Shown: positions 1-9,110, counted from the stretch's first letter. The stretch: 64,000 nucleotides of DNA from Devosia riboflavina (GCF_000743575.1 NZ_JQGC01000006.1:62001-126000); one strand, 5' to 3'. The notes: generated by a model not told the origin, from the letters alone. Program-made: numbers and translations.

Positions 1-19
1 ACCTCAGGAAGCCGAGGCA

Positions 20-811
20 GTGAGTAGGGTTGGCGGTGACCGGGCACCGTCTGCAACGTCTGAGGGTATGGACGTGACGGCGGGAGAGACCGCACCCAAT
101 TCGCCAGAAACGGCACCGAGTGGCGAGGAACGGGAAACCGGCTCCGCGGCGGGTGAAAGCCCCGTCATCCGAGCTGCCGGGGATACCGGAGCGCAACCCG
201 CGGGAGGAGAAAATGTAGCCCCGAAGAAAAGTAGGCGTACGAAAAACTTGGACGCCGCCTTGGCCGGCGGCACCCGAACTGGCGGGACGACCAGTAGCGC
301 CGTGGGATCCGGCGCGCTCACCGACTTCGACAAGGCCGTGCTGGCGCTGCACACGGCCGATCCGCAGCTTACACGACGGGAGATTGCCGCTCGGCTTGGA
401 AAGTCTGTCCACTACACCTCGGCTTCCGTGCGCAAGCAGAAGCTGCCCGTTATGACGGGTCGAGCGGGCGACGTCGTCCCAGAGCCACCGATCGATATAT
501 CGAAACTGCAGCGGGCCCAGCCCAAGAAGCCAGGGCCGATCGATGGCTTCACGCTGAAATACCGCGTCCAGAAGATCCACGAGCAGCACCCGAACCTTAC
601 TGCGTCGCTCATCGCGAAGCAGCTCGGGGCGAAGGTCTCTAGCGTGTCGACCTACCTGGTGCAGTTTCGCACCGCGCCCGGCGTTGAGGTGACAGACGAG
701 AGCATGGCGCAGGCGGCCCGGGTGCTGCCGAATGGAGTGGCAGGCGAGGTCGAAGCCCGCATGAGGTCCGACGCGCAAGCCCGCAAAGCTCGGCTCGGGA
801 AGACCTCTTAA
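20..811 (+). CDS. Phage protein with two helix-turn-helix-like segments; may be 5'-truncated by the window edge
   Basis: The frame is open to the left edge of the window, so the GTG at 20 is only the first start visible and the gene may begin earlier. The N-terminal ~95 residues are low-complexity (Gly, Ala, Glu, Thr rich) and probably disordered. Two helix-turn-helix-like segments follow, near residues 105-140 and 175-215 (the second reads LTASLIAKQLGAKVSSVSTY). I infer a DNA-binding phage protein. Its stop overlaps the ATG of the next gene (TAATG), so it heads a translationally coupled plus-strand operon that includes DNA methyltransferases and a primase-helicase. No specific family recognised. 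Confidence 0.6.
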   Translation: MSRVGGDRAPSATSEGMDVTAGETAPNSPETAPSGEERETGSAAGESPVIRAAGDTGAQPAGGENVAPKKSRRTKNLDAALAGGTRTGGTTSSAVGSGALTDFDKAVLALHTADPQLTRREIAARLGKSVHYTSASVRKQKLPVMTGRAGDVVPEPPIDISKLQRAQPKKPGPIDGFTLKYRVQKIHEQHPNLTASLIAKQLGAKVSSVSTYLVQFRTAPGVEVTDESMAQAARVLPNGVAGEVEARMRSDAQARKARLGKTS

Positions 812-1479
812 TGGCCCAGAATACCTCTTCCGCCGTGATGCAGCAGCGTCTGGATCACGGCGACAAGCTCAACTACTTCCCAACGCCGCTTTGGGCCACG
901 CGCGCTCTTATCCGCTGGATCATTGAGAATATCGGCCCGGTCGAGGGCTTGACGTGTCTGGAGCCCGCGTGCGGTCAAGGGCATATGGCGCGGGCACTGG
1001 CGGAGTTCTTTCAGTCGGTGTCGGCGTCGGATTTGGTCGATCGCGGATACGGCACCCAAGCAGACTTCCTCTTCCCAGACGACACTAGCGAGTTCGACTG
1101 GATCATCACCAACCCGCCGTTCTCGCTCGCCGAGGAATTCATCTTGCGCGCGCTGCTGCGCGCCAGAGTGGGCGTGGCGATGCTCGTCCGCACGGCGTTC
1201 ATCGAAGGGGAAGGGCGCTACCTGAAGCTCTTCCGTCCGGCACCGCCTCGAGCATTTCTACAGTTCGTAGAACGCGTTCCGATGTTCAAAGGGGTGGTCC
1301 GCAACCCTGCAGAACTCTACTGGGACGAAGAAGCACAGAAGTGGCGGCGTCCGTCGTCTGCGACGGCCTATTCGTGGGTGGTCTGGGTCAAAGACCATGA
1401 CGGACGGCCCGAACTGGCCTGGATCCCGCCCAGCCGGCGCAAGCTTGAGCGGCCCGGCGACTATGAGGTGACGCCATGA
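811..1479 (+). CDS. SAM-dependent DNA methyltransferase with NPPF motif
   Basis: 222 aa class I methyltransferase. The SAM-binding motif I lies at residues 51-60 (EPACGQGHMA) and the catalytic motif IV NPPF at 101-104, the signature of amino-methyltransferases acting on adenine N6 or cytosine N4. It is short and has no clear target-recognition domain, as is usual for phage orphan methylases. The start overlaps the upstream stop, and the gene ends overlapping the next start (ATGA), so it is co-translated with its neighbours. Its likely role is protection of phage DNA from host restriction, because no restriction endonuclease lies beside it. The specificity cannot be read from sequence. Confidence 0.8.
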   Translation: MAQNTSSAVMQQRLDHGDKLNYFPTPLWATRALIRWIIENIGPVEGLTCLEPACGQGHMARALAEFFQSVSASDLVDRGYGTQADFLFPDDTSEFDWIITNPPFSLAEEFILRALLRARVGVAMLVRTAFIEGEGRYLKLFRPAPPRAFLQFVERVPMFKGVVRNPAELYWDEEAQKWRRPSSATAYSWVVWVKDHDGRPELAWIPPSRRKLERPGDYEVTP

Positions 1480-1775
1480 GCCTCGGCGTGTCCCAACTCT
1501 TCGACCTCGAGCACAAGATCCGTGCCGAGGCCGAGCGCATCCGCTTCCGCTGGCCCGCCGAGATGCTTGCAGACCCAAAGGTAGCGGGCGAAGTCAAAGT
1601 CCACGTCCGGAACAAGCGGGCCTTCGCCGACGACCTCGATCAGGTCGGCAACCTGCTGTGCGGCATGCAGGCAGATTGGCCGCTGGTTGGGCCGCTGCTG
1701 CGCAAGGGCTACCTGGCTATGCAGCCGCCCGCACCCATGGACGACAGCCCCACCGAAGAGGATAGCGCGGCATGA
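1476..1775 (+). CDS. Hypothetical phage protein between two methyltransferase genes
   Basis: 99 aa, not recognised. Mostly helical and charged, with a Pro/Asp/Glu-rich C-terminus. The start overlaps the preceding methyltransferase stop by four bases (ATGA), and its stop overlaps the next start in the same way. That makes it a real, translationally coupled gene and suggests a function tied to the methyltransferases or to early DNA metabolism. Confidence 0.65.
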   Translation: MSLGVSQLFDLEHKIRAEAERIRFRWPAEMLADPKVAGEVKVHVRNKRAFADDLDQVGNLLCGMQADWPLVGPLLRKGYLAMQPPAPMDDSPTEEDSAA

Positions 1776-2650
1776 CCGTTCCTCGTCCTACGCTTCGTTG
1801 GCACGGGGGGAAATGGCTGCTCGCGCCCTGGATCATCGGTCATTTCCCTGCGCACAGGGTATATGTCGAGCCCTATGGTGGGGCCGCGTCAGTCCTCATG
1901 CGCAAGCAGCGCTCATATGCCGAGATCTACAATGACCTCGACGATGACGCCGTGAACCTATTTCGCGTGCTGCAGGACGACACCCTTGCCGGCGCGCTCA
2001 AGCGTAAGCTCGAGCTCACTCCTTTTGCGCGAGCGGAATTTGAGATTGGCTGGGACGAGACGACCGATCCCGTCGAGCAGGCTCGGCGCCTGATCATCAG
2101 AAGCTTCATGGGTTTCGGCTCTAACGCTCACTCCGACAAAGGGCGCGGGCACAAAACCACGGGCTTTAGGTCGAGTTCCAACCGATCGGGAACGACACCA
2201 GCGCACGATTGGCGCAACTATCCCGAAGCCCTTGCTGCCATGACCGACCGTTTGCGCGGGGTTATCGTGGAACGGCGCCCGGCACTACAGGTGATGGAGA
2301 CGCATGATGGGCTCGATGCGCTGCATTACGTGGACCCACCATATCTGCCCGAGACGCGGAACAGAGCTAACCCTTACGACCCAAAGCGCCAGTATCGGCA
2401 CGAGCTATCGGTCACCGATCACGAAGACCTGCTGAGCTTTCTTGCCACGTTGAAGGGCATGGTCGTGCTGTCGGGGTACCCTTCGCCTCTCTACGACGAT
2501 GCGCTGCAGGACTGGCGCCGGGTTGAGCGCGAAGCTCTGGCCGACGGCGCCCGCCCACGGACTGAAGTTCTCTGGATCAATCCAAGATGCGCTGCCGAAC
2601 TGGACCGCCAGTCCGCGCAACTGTCGCTGCTGGAAGACGCCTATGACTGA
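1772..2650 (+). CDS. DNA adenine methylase (D12/Dam class)
   Basis: 292 aa, the usual length for D12-class N6-adenine methylases. The N-terminus carries the family's GGK segment (residues 12-14) and the SAM-binding motif YVEPYGGAASV at 31-41. The catalytic DPPY motif is near residue 187. The organisation matches Dam/T4 Dam-type enzymes, which transfer a methyl group from SAM to adenine N6. It is coupled to the genes on both sides. As part of a phage replication operon without a restriction partner it probably modifies phage DNA or shields it from restriction. Recognition of GATC is possible but not established. Confidence 0.9.
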   Translation: MTVPRPTLRWHGGKWLLAPWIIGHFPAHRVYVEPYGGAASVLMRKQRSYAEIYNDLDDDAVNLFRVLQDDTLAGALKRKLELTPFARAEFEIGWDETTDPVEQARRLIIRSFMGFGSNAHSDKGRGHKTTGFRSSSNRSGTTPAHDWRNYPEALAAMTDRLRGVIVERRPALQVMETHDGLDALHYVDPPYLPETRNRANPYDPKRQYRHELSVTDHEDLLSFLATLKGMVVLSGYPSPLYDDALQDWRRVEREALADGARPRTEVLWINPRCAAELDRQSAQLSLLEDAYD

Positions 2651-5036
2651 CCGCTTCTCCGACGCATTCCTGCAGCGCATTAAGGACAAGGTGCCGATCA
2701 CCGAACTGATCGGTCAGTACGTAGCCTGGGATCCGACCAAGTCGATGCCGGGCAGGGGCGATATGTGGGCTTGCTGCCCGTTCCACAGTGAGGCCGATCC
2801 GTCCTTCCACGCCCTTGAAAAGGAGGGGTTCTTCAAGTGCTTCGTCTGCGGCGACGGGTATAGCGGCGACCACTTCCAATTCCTCCGGCTTCACATGGGC
2901 ATGGAGTTTGTCGACGCCGTGAAGCTCGTGGCAGAGATGGCCGGCGAAAGCCTGCCAGACGATCCGGGGTCGCCTTCGTCGCGGCCTGCGCGCGCCCCTG
3001 CGCCACGACCGGAACCACGGCAAGAGCAGCAACCCGAGGCGCCACAGCCAAAACGCGAGCGCCAGGGCAAGTGGACGCTGTTCAAGACCTACGACTATGA
3101 GGATGGCGACGGCACGCTGATTTACCAAAACTGCCGCATCCAGTTCAAAATGCCGGACGGCTCGTGGGAGCTAGATCCGAAGACCGGCAAGCCAGACAAG
3201 GATTTCCGCCAGCGCCGACCATCAGGTCTGCCTGATGGCTCGTGGGTTTGGGGCCTGAAGGCCGGCAAGTTCATGCGCATTCGCAAGGGCGATGATTTCC
3301 TTAAATACGACACGGATCTCCACGCCCGATACCCTCAGGCAGAGCTGCTGACGCTCGACGAGGATGTGCCTCACGGGCTCTACCGGCGGCGCCAGGTCGA
3401 ACTGGCGATTGAGGCTGGCAAGACGATCTTCATCCTCGAAGGCGAGAAAGCGGTCGATTGCGGCGTAGAGCTTGGTATCGACCCGACCAGCAACAGCGGC
3501 GGCGGCGAGAACTTCGATCAGTCGCTGGTCGCGGTTTTCCGCGGCGCTGACGTCGTCATCATCCCCGACAACGACGCACAGATGACCGACAAGAAGACTG
3601 GGGAACCGCTGTTCCATTCCGACGGTCGACCGCGCATCAAGGGCAAGGACCATGCCGAGAAGGTTGCCGCGATGCTCCGCCGTGTGGCGCGCTCGGTGAA
3701 GGTCTTGGAGCTGCCGAATATCCCGCTCAAGGGCGACCTGGTGGAATGGGTGCAGCAGGGCGGGACATTGGTCAAGCTGTTGGAGCTGGCTGCCGCATTG
3801 CCGGTCTGGCGGCCGCGCCGGCCGGTCTCACAGTTCGGGGCCGTTGGCGTCCATGACCTGCACCGCAAAGATCTGCAGCACGAGTTCCTTATCGATGATT
3901 TCCTCGACCGTCAGGGCGTTGTTATGGTTCCCGGCTCGTCAGGATCCGGCAAGACGTTTCTCATTCTGGAGATGTGCGGCAACATCGCAATGGGCTGGGA
4001 TTTCTGGGGCATGAAGACGCTTCCGGGTCTCGTGCTGTACCAAGCTGGCGAGGGCAAGCAGGGCGTTGCTAAGCGCATCGATGGCTGGTTGCTGGACCGC
4101 GGAATTGAGGACCGCAGCAATATCCCATTCGAGGTTCTGACGCGACGCATCAACCTCTTCGTCGACGACAAGGATACCGACGAGCTCATAGCGGAGGGCC
4201 GCCGCTGGGCCGAATACTACGACTTGCCCATCCGGATGGTCGTCATCGACACCTTCAACAAGGCAATCACTGGCGCCAATGAAAATGCGGGGCAGGACAT
4301 GACGAAGGTGCTGGCCCGACTTGAGAGGATTTCGGTTGAGCTGGACTGCGCGGTTGTGGTGCCAATTCACAAGAGCGCCGAAGGCAAGATGCGCGGCCAC
4401 ACCTCCTTAACGGGAGACGTGGCGAACGTCCTCAACGTCACCGAGCTCGAAATCCGGGACCAGAACCAGCGCATTATCCGAACAGCCCAGCTCGACAAGA
4501 ACAAGGATGGCGAGAAGGGGCCTCCACACCGGTTCGTCCTTCGCCAGGTCCCGGTTGGCGAAAAGCCTGATGGCAAGCCGATCACTACATGCGTCGTCGA
4601 TCGCCCGAATGGTGACGAAAACGGACTCGTCGCCGAGGGCAAGCTGTCCGCAAACCAGACGATTTTCTTGCGGGTCTTGCGCGACGCGATCGACATTGAG
4701 GGCATAGATGCCCCCATGAGCGTGGTGGGCGTGCCGCGCGGTAAGCGCGTAATAGGCGCGAAGGCCTTCTTCGACAGGCTCTGGCGTAAGTGGCCATTCA
4801 CAACACCGGATAACGAGCCCGAGAACCGGAAGAAAGAGTTCGACCGTGCGGTCGGCGTAGCCGGTAAGGCCCTCGTGCTGCACGGCTACGTCGAGCGCGA
4901 TAACGACGCAAAGCTCATTTGGTGGACCGGTAAGTCCGACCGCACCGAGCGAAAGGCAAAGGCCGTCCCCGCTCCGGGGGCCGGCATCGATCCCGCGGTT
5001 AAGCGCGAGATCTCTCAGATGGATGCCCCATTTTGA
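2643..5036 (+). CDS. Bifunctional phage DNA primase-helicase (CHC2 zinc finger, Toprim, RepA-type ATPase)
   Basis: 797 aa from the ATG at 2643, which overlaps the adenine methylase stop; an upstream in-frame start would read through that gene. The CHC2 zinc finger has ligands C45, H48, C66 and C69. A Pro/Arg-rich linker follows (~105-145), then a Toprim-like region with FILEGEKAVD (~residue 265) and VVIIPDNDA (~310). The C-terminal half is a RecA-fold helicase of the RepA/AAA_25 type, with Walker A GSSGSGKT near 432-439 and Walker B RMVVIDTF near 530. It should make primers and unwind DNA at the phage fork. The combination is typical of phages of alphaproteobacteria. Confidence 0.9.
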   Translation: MTDRFSDAFLQRIKDKVPITELIGQYVAWDPTKSMPGRGDMWACCPFHSEADPSFHALEKEGFFKCFVCGDGYSGDHFQFLRLHMGMEFVDAVKLVAEMAGESLPDDPGSPSSRPARAPAPRPEPRQEQQPEAPQPKRERQGKWTLFKTYDYEDGDGTLIYQNCRIQFKMPDGSWELDPKTGKPDKDFRQRRPSGLPDGSWVWGLKAGKFMRIRKGDDFLKYDTDLHARYPQAELLTLDEDVPHGLYRRRQVELAIEAGKTIFILEGEKAVDCGVELGIDPTSNSGGGENFDQSLVAVFRGADVVIIPDNDAQMTDKKTGEPLFHSDGRPRIKGKDHAEKVAAMLRRVARSVKVLELPNIPLKGDLVEWVQQGGTLVKLLELAAALPVWRPRRPVSQFGAVGVHDLHRKDLQHEFLIDDFLDRQGVVMVPGSSGSGKTFLILEMCGNIAMGWDFWGMKTLPGLVLYQAGEGKQGVAKRIDGWLLDRGIEDRSNIPFEVLTRRINLFVDDKDTDELIAEGRRWAEYYDLPIRMVVIDTFNKAITGANENAGQDMTKVLARLERISVELDCAVVVPIHKSAEGKMRGHTSLTGDVANVLNVTELEIRDQNQRIIRTAQLDKNKDGEKGPPHRFVLRQVPVGEKPDGKPITTCVVDRPNGDENGLVAEGKLSANQTIFLRVLRDAIDIEGIDAPMSVVGVPRGKRVIGAKAFFDRLWRKWPFTTPDNEPENRKKEFDRAVGVAGKALVLHGYVERDNDAKLIWWTGKSDRTERKAKAVPAPGAGIDPAVKREISQMDAPF

Positions 5037-5059
5037 AGAACCGAGGAGATAAGCGGCCG

Positions 5060-5440
5060 ATGCTGAGCATTCGTCGTACCAGCCGCAATCGTGGCGGCAA
5101 TGCCTACACTGAGACCCGGACGAACGCCTGGGCGGGGATGCTCGGCTTTCTCACCGGCCGAGGGTACTCGTCGGTGGCCATAGCCGAAGTGCTGGGCGAG
5201 GGGACCACTTCGGAGACCGTGCGCAGCATGTGGACGAAGTGGGGCTTCCGCGGCCGTGGTTTGAAGAGCAGGGAAGTCAGCCTTCAGGTGCCGTTTAGGG
5301 AACGGGAAAGGGCCCATATCGCGGCCCGCGCCGCGCAGCACGACTTGTCCCCCGAAGAATACTGCAGGCGCATCATGTTGTGCGCGTCGATGCCCCGGGA
5401 TCGGTATGACGAAATTGTGCCGGCCGACCAATTCGAATAA
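5060..5440 (+). CDS. Small hypothetical DNA-binding-like protein
   Basis: 126 aa from the ATG at 5060, chosen because GAGGAG (5043-5048) lies at a normal distance; a TTG 27 bases upstream is in frame but has no ribosome binding site. Basic N-terminus, then a segment (~residues 30-62) that reads like a helix-turn-helix (SSVAIAEVLGEGTTSETVRS). It sits directly after the primase-helicase gene in the same operon. No family recognised. Confidence 0.6.
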   Translation: MLSIRRTSRNRGGNAYTETRTNAWAGMLGFLTGRGYSSVAIAEVLGEGTTSETVRSMWTKWGFRGRGLKSREVSLQVPFRERERAHIAARAAQHDLSPEEYCRRIMLCASMPRDRYDEIVPADQFE

Positions 5441-5496
5441 TTCATCCTTCGCGCTAAATATGTTCTCCAAGGTCCTTTGAGGAAATACGAATCGCC

Positions 5497-6033
5497 ATGA
5501 AATCTGCGGCTCTGCTGATCCGACGAGAGGACGTGACTGACCTTCCTGACCGTGCCGGCGGGAAAGAGCCTCTTTGGACACCTAAGCTCGTCAAGGCTGC
5601 GCTGGTCGAAGCCTATGAGGTCTATCGCTACAGCATGGGCCGCGTTGGCCATAAGGCCAGCAAGGCGGCCTGGCCAAGCTATTATCGGGAATGGGGCGAC
5701 TGGATCGAGCAGGCGGAGACCAGCGGCAGCGATGCCGTACGCCGCCGGCGGCGCCCCAGCGGTATCGACATCCAGCGTGCGGACACGGTTCTGCTTGGCT
5801 GGACGGATCATGCGGGCGTCCAGCATCCGGCCTGGTTGAATGGAGATGTCACCGAATACGAGCGAGCCCGCAAAAGCCTGGTGGCGTGGGTGATGGCCAA
5901 GCATCATGGTGTGCCGGAAGTGGCGCTCTGCCAGCGGTGCAACTGGCCGCTCGCCACATTCAAGCGTCACAAAGACTTTGCGGCTGGTCGCATTGCGACT
6001 ACCCTAAATCAGGCCGGGTTGGCGGTTTGGTAG
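5497..6033 (+). CDS. DUF6362-like phage protein
   Basis: 178 aa. The segment near residue 30 (WTPKLVKAALVEAYEVYRY), the central Trp/Tyr-rich stretch and the C-terminal helix-turn-helix-like part (VPEVALCQRCNWPLATFKRH) resemble DUF6362 proteins of alphaproteobacterial phages, a recognition from memory. That family has no known function; the C-terminal layout suggests a sigma-like or DNA-binding fold. A sequence search against DUF6362 would decide. Upstream AGGTCC/TTGAGG gives only a weak ribosome binding site. Confidence 0.6.
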   Translation: MKSAALLIRREDVTDLPDRAGGKEPLWTPKLVKAALVEAYEVYRYSMGRVGHKASKAAWPSYYREWGDWIEQAETSGSDAVRRRRRPSGIDIQRADTVLLGWTDHAGVQHPAWLNGDVTEYERARKSLVAWVMAKHHGVPEVALCQRCNWPLATFKRHKDFAAGRIATTLNQAGLAVW

Positions 6034-6038
6034 GGGCA

Positions 6039-6407
6039 ATGGCGGGTTTGACGAGGGGCCAGCAGCGCGTGCTGGCATTCATCCAAGAGACTATCTTCGA
6101 GACGGGTGTCGCGCCGAGCTACGAAGAGATCGGTGCTGGTCTAGGTTATGCGAGCAAGAGCGTTGTTCATCGCATAGTCCAGCAGCTCGTCGAGCGCGGA
6201 GCGATTTCCATTCTTCCCAATCGAACGCGCTCCATTCAACTCCTGGGCCACCATCGTCATAAACGCTGGGTGGAGGTGCCTGCTGAGCCTCCAGCCGGCG
6301 AGCTTGACGAGGCACGTGCGGCGGCAGAAACCGCTCGTGCTCAAGGTGAAGACCCGTACTGGGTGTTCTGGCAGGCTATGCTTGATCGATACCAGCGGGA
6401 GTCTTAG
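6039..6407 (+). CDS. LexA-type winged-helix DNA-binding protein
   Basis: 122 aa from the ATG at 6039. Residues 1-70 match the LexA N-terminal winged helix: QRVLAFIQETI, then a PSYEEIGAGLG turn and the VVHRIVQQLVERGAI recognition helix. There is no peptidase domain, so it cannot self-cleave like LexA. The C-terminus is a short helical tail rich in Ala, Arg and Glu. It is a paralogue of the protein at 19290-19673. As the last plus-strand gene of the left block it converges on the minus-strand operon (4-base overlap with the gene ending at 6404). It may regulate one of the phage operons. Confidence 0.75.
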   Translation: MAGLTRGQQRVLAFIQETIFETGVAPSYEEIGAGLGYASKSVVHRIVQQLVERGAISILPNRTRSIQLLGHHRHKRWVEVPAEPPAGELDEARAAAETARAQGEDPYWVFWQAMLDRYQRES

Positions 6408-7174
6408 TGGGCCGCAACGTCGCTGACGTCGACCCCAGGGAAGCTTGGACCGAACATCTCCCGGCCTGCGGGCCCAATCTGGGAATTTAGGTCGATTGCC
6501 GCCTTCAGCATTGCCTCAGCGCGAGGCTTAATCTGCTGGATAAGGCTTTCCATCTCCACAGTATGCGGCCGAATTTTAGCCTCTGTTTCGGGAGTGGCCG
6601 GCGTGTAGAGCAAGGTGCCGTCGGCCGATGTCGCTGAAAGCATGTCTTTCAGGTTGGCCCGCAACTTGTTGTATAGGTCAACGCTGTCGTTGAGCACTTC
6701 GTGTTGCATTGTCAGTTCGACATACTTCGACACCAGGTCATATTTCCTGGCATCGATGAATGGGAGTAGCTCGTCAATCTCTAACGGCTGCAACCGGGAC
6801 CCGCCAACGACGCCAGCAATTCTTGCCCAAAGTGGCGCGCCCGTAAGCCGGTGCTGATTGGCCTTATCGAGCTGATTGTGGATCGCATCGACTGTCGACT
6901 TCACGTCATTGAGCATAATTGAAGCACGCATCATCAGTTTGATCGCATTTGCCCGAGCGATAGCGGTTCGATCCGCCTCCGCTTGCTTTGCGGCGTCCTT
7001 AGCGGCATTGTTTTGCAGCTTGGCCGAGATCGCGCCGCCGACTACCGCGCCGATAACTGCACCGGCCAGACCAGAGCCGATCGCTACCCAGTCCGATATT
7101 GCAAAGCCCAGCCACAGTTCAGGCGACGAACTCTCGTAGAAGATGGGCAGCCAGGGGCCAAGCTCAGTCGTCAT
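6404..7174 (-). CDS. Membrane-anchored helical protein, partner of the HerA-like ATPase
   Basis: 256 aa. One strong membrane segment near residues 29-51 (VAIGSGLAGAVIGAVVGGAI) is followed by a long Ala/Lys/Glu-rich helical region likely to form a coiled coil in the cytoplasm. Not recognised as a family. Its start overlaps the stop of the upstream HerA-like ATPase gene by four bases, so the two are made together. It is the last gene of the leftward operon. I infer a functional pair with the ATPase; the role (DNA ejection block, defence or other) is unknown. Confidence 0.65.
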   Translation of the reverse strand: MTTELGPWLPIFYESSSPELWLGFAISDWVAIGSGLAGAVIGAVVGGAISAKLQNNAAKDAAKQAEADRTAIARANAIKLMMRASIMLNDVKSTVDAIHNQLDKANQHRLTGAPLWARIAGVVGGSRLQPLEIDELLPFIDARKYDLVSKYVELTMQHEVLNDSVDLYNKLRANLKDMLSATSADGTLLYTPATPETEAKIRPHTVEMESLIQQIKPRAEAMLKAAIDLNSQIGPAGREMFGPSFPGVDVSDVAAH

Positions 7175-8568
7175 AGGATACCTGCCATAAGTGATAGGGC
7201 GCCCGCTGCTGCAATCAAGGCGAGACCGGTCATCAGGGTTCTTAGGTGGTGCGAACCGCGGGCAGCTTGAAGCGTCGTCAACGGCGCCAACACATCGTCC
7301 ATCGACATGGGCGCGCGCTCGCGTACTTCCGTCTCGGGGAGGGGGCTGAGGCCACGCGCCGCACGCTGGCGGTTCTGGAATTCCCAGATGTAGCGCGCTC
7401 CTTCGGTCACCGACGGGTACTTGGCGCGGAAAGGCGAATTGGCTATGGCTTCATCGCGCTCAAGGTCGGATAGCGGCCCAAGCTGGCCACTCGGCTTGGC
7501 GACCTTGATGCGCTCAACCGGCATCGGCACGCCGTCGTCCACAAGCGTGGACACCAGTGCTTCGCCGACGCCCATGGACAGCACGGCCTCTTCCACATTG
7601 ATTGCCTTGTTCGGGCGGAACGCACGGGCCGCCGCCTTTACAAAACGCTGCTCCTTCGGCGTGTAGGCGCGCAGCGCGTGCTGGACGCGGTTACCGAGCT
7701 GGGCAAGGACATTGTCCGGCACGTCGGCCGGCGACTGGGTGACGAAGTAGACGCCAACGCCGCGCGATCGCACCAGGCGAACAATGCGCTCGATGGACTC
7801 GAGCAGGTGCTTGGGCGCGTCCTTAAAGAGTAGATGGGCTTCGTCGAAGAAGAAGACGAGCTTGGGCTTATCGAGGTCACCGGCCTCCGGCAGCCGCCGG
7901 AACAATTCCGTCAGCAGCCAGAAGATGAGCGAGCCGTAGAGCTTCGGGGCTTCCATGAGGTCGTCGGCGTGTAGGAGGTTGACCACCCCCTTGCCATCGA
8001 CCTCTCGAATGAAGTCGGAAATCTTAAACGGCGGCTCGCCGAAGAGCCGCGCGCCGCCCTGTTGCTCAAGCGTGAGGATATTGCGCTGGATGGTGGCGAT
8101 GGAGGACGCGGTGATGTTCCCGTAGACCTGGCACACGGTTTCGCGGTCGTCCTGCATGTCCTGCAATTGCCAGCGCAGATCGTCCAGCGACAGGAGGAAA
8201 TCGGATTGATCCTCGGCGCGCTTCAGCGCGATTGCCAGCGTTCCCGCCTGGGTATCGTTGAGGCTGAGCATTCGGGCGAGGAGAACCGGGCCCATCTCCT
8301 GCACGCTGGCGCGGATCGGGTGGCCTTTGCGGCCGAACACGTCCCAGAAGGTGACCGGGGCGGCCGTGGCGATGCCCGAGAGGTCGCCTTTAACGTCCGC
8401 TGCGAACACCGGCACGCCGGCCGCCGAGAACTCCTCGGCCATGCGCTGCAGCGTCACCGTCTTGCCGGTGCCGGTGGCGCCAGTGATCAGGCCATGGCGG
8501 TTGGCGAAGCGGAGGGGAAGGGCGATAGACGTGGCGGCATCGGTCTTGCCGATCGAGATCGCAGTCAT
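7171..8568 (-). CDS. HerA/YjgR-like (DUF853) P-loop ATPase with C-terminal membrane helix
   Basis: 465 aa. Walker A GATGTGKT at residues 30-37, Walker B FFFDEAH at 239-245, and the downstream VYFVTQSPADVPDNVLAQLGN stretch typical of the YjgR/DUF853 branch of HerA-FtsK ATPases. Such proteins form hexameric DNA translocases. Unlike ordinary YjgR proteins, the C-terminus ends in a hydrophobic helix (about 443-464), suggesting membrane anchoring. It overlaps its downstream membrane-protein gene by four bases. HerA-like ATPases recur in phage-defence pairs, so a cargo function is possible, but that is inference. Confidence 0.85.
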   Translation of the reverse strand: MTAISIGKTDAATSIALPLRFANRHGLITGATGTGKTVTLQRMAEEFSAAGVPVFAADVKGDLSGIATAAPVTFWDVFGRKGHPIRASVQEMGPVLLARMLSLNDTQAGTLAIALKRAEDQSDFLLSLDDLRWQLQDMQDDRETVCQVYGNITASSIATIQRNILTLEQQGGARLFGEPPFKISDFIREVDGKGVVNLLHADDLMEAPKLYGSLIFWLLTELFRRLPEAGDLDKPKLVFFFDEAHLLFKDAPKHLLESIERIVRLVRSRGVGVYFVTQSPADVPDNVLAQLGNRVQHALRAYTPKEQRFVKAAARAFRPNKAINVEEAVLSMGVGEALVSTLVDDGVPMPVERIKVAKPSGQLGPLSDLERDEAIANSPFRAKYPSVTEGARYIWEFQNRQRAARGLSPLPETEVRERAPMSMDDVLAPLTTLQAARGSHHLRTLMTGLALIAAAGALSLMAGIL

Positions 8569-8792
8569 AGCACACCTTCGTTGTCGAAAGGGTCGCAGCT
8601 CAAACGGTCGGCAAGGTCGCGAACCTGTGCTGAAGTCAGTGCGGGGTGTGCTCCGTTACTGGTTGCAAGGGCAGCCACCGGCCCGCTCAGACTAGATGCC
8701 TCAGCCAGAAGGGCTAGCCCTGCCAGCACGGCGCCCGCCTCGGCGTCAGTGAGGTGTCGGAACGGGTGATCCTCGCCATCGGTTTCAGCCAT
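8565..8792 (-). CDS. Small hypothetical protein of the leftward operon
   Basis: 75 aa from the ATG at 8792, preceded by AGGAGG at ideal spacing inside the end of the upstream gene; a start 18 bases earlier lacks this site. Acidic N-terminus and an Ala/Leu-rich centre. The stop overlaps the start of the HerA-like ATPase gene. No family recognised. Confidence 0.6.
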   Translation of the reverse strand: MAETDGEDHPFRHLTDAEAGAVLAGLALLAEASSLSGPVAALATSNGAHPALTSAQVRDLADRLSCDPFDNEGVL

Positions 8793-9042
8793 TGCTTTCC
8801 TCCTTCGCAAACTTCTGCGCCACCGCGCTTGCCATCGGCAGTGCGCCCGGCAGGGTGAAGAGCGCCAGGGTGACCGGCACCCAATTGGGGATGTCCTTTT
8901 CGTCTGCCAGCCAGCGCTCGGCCGTCTTAACGCCCGTGCCTGTTAGGCGGCAGAACTCGCGCAGCGTCAGCTTGTTCTGATTGAGCGCGGCCGAGAATTG
9001 CTCGGGGGTCATCCGGTTCGGTGCGCGTGGGTAGTCTGTCAA
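8785..9042 (-). CDS. Small helix-turn-helix protein
   Basis: 85 aa if translation begins at the TTG at 9042, which has a strong GGAGG seven bases upstream; an ATG at 9012 would give 75 aa. The core (TLREFCRLTGTGVKTAERWL) reads as a helix-turn-helix, and the next segment resembles proteins of alphaproteobacterial phages that end in a Pro/Trp-containing helix. Probably a small DNA-binding regulator within the leftward early operon. Confidence 0.6.
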   Translation of the reverse strand: MTDYPRAPNRMTPEQFSAALNQNKLTLREFCRLTGTGVKTAERWLADEKDIPNWVPVTLALFTLPGALPMASAVAQKFAKEESNG

Positions 9043-9110
9043 AGTGGCCCCTCCTTCGTGGTTGGCATAAGCGCCTGGGCTTGGTGGTCCGCGTATATTG
9101 CCACCGGGCA

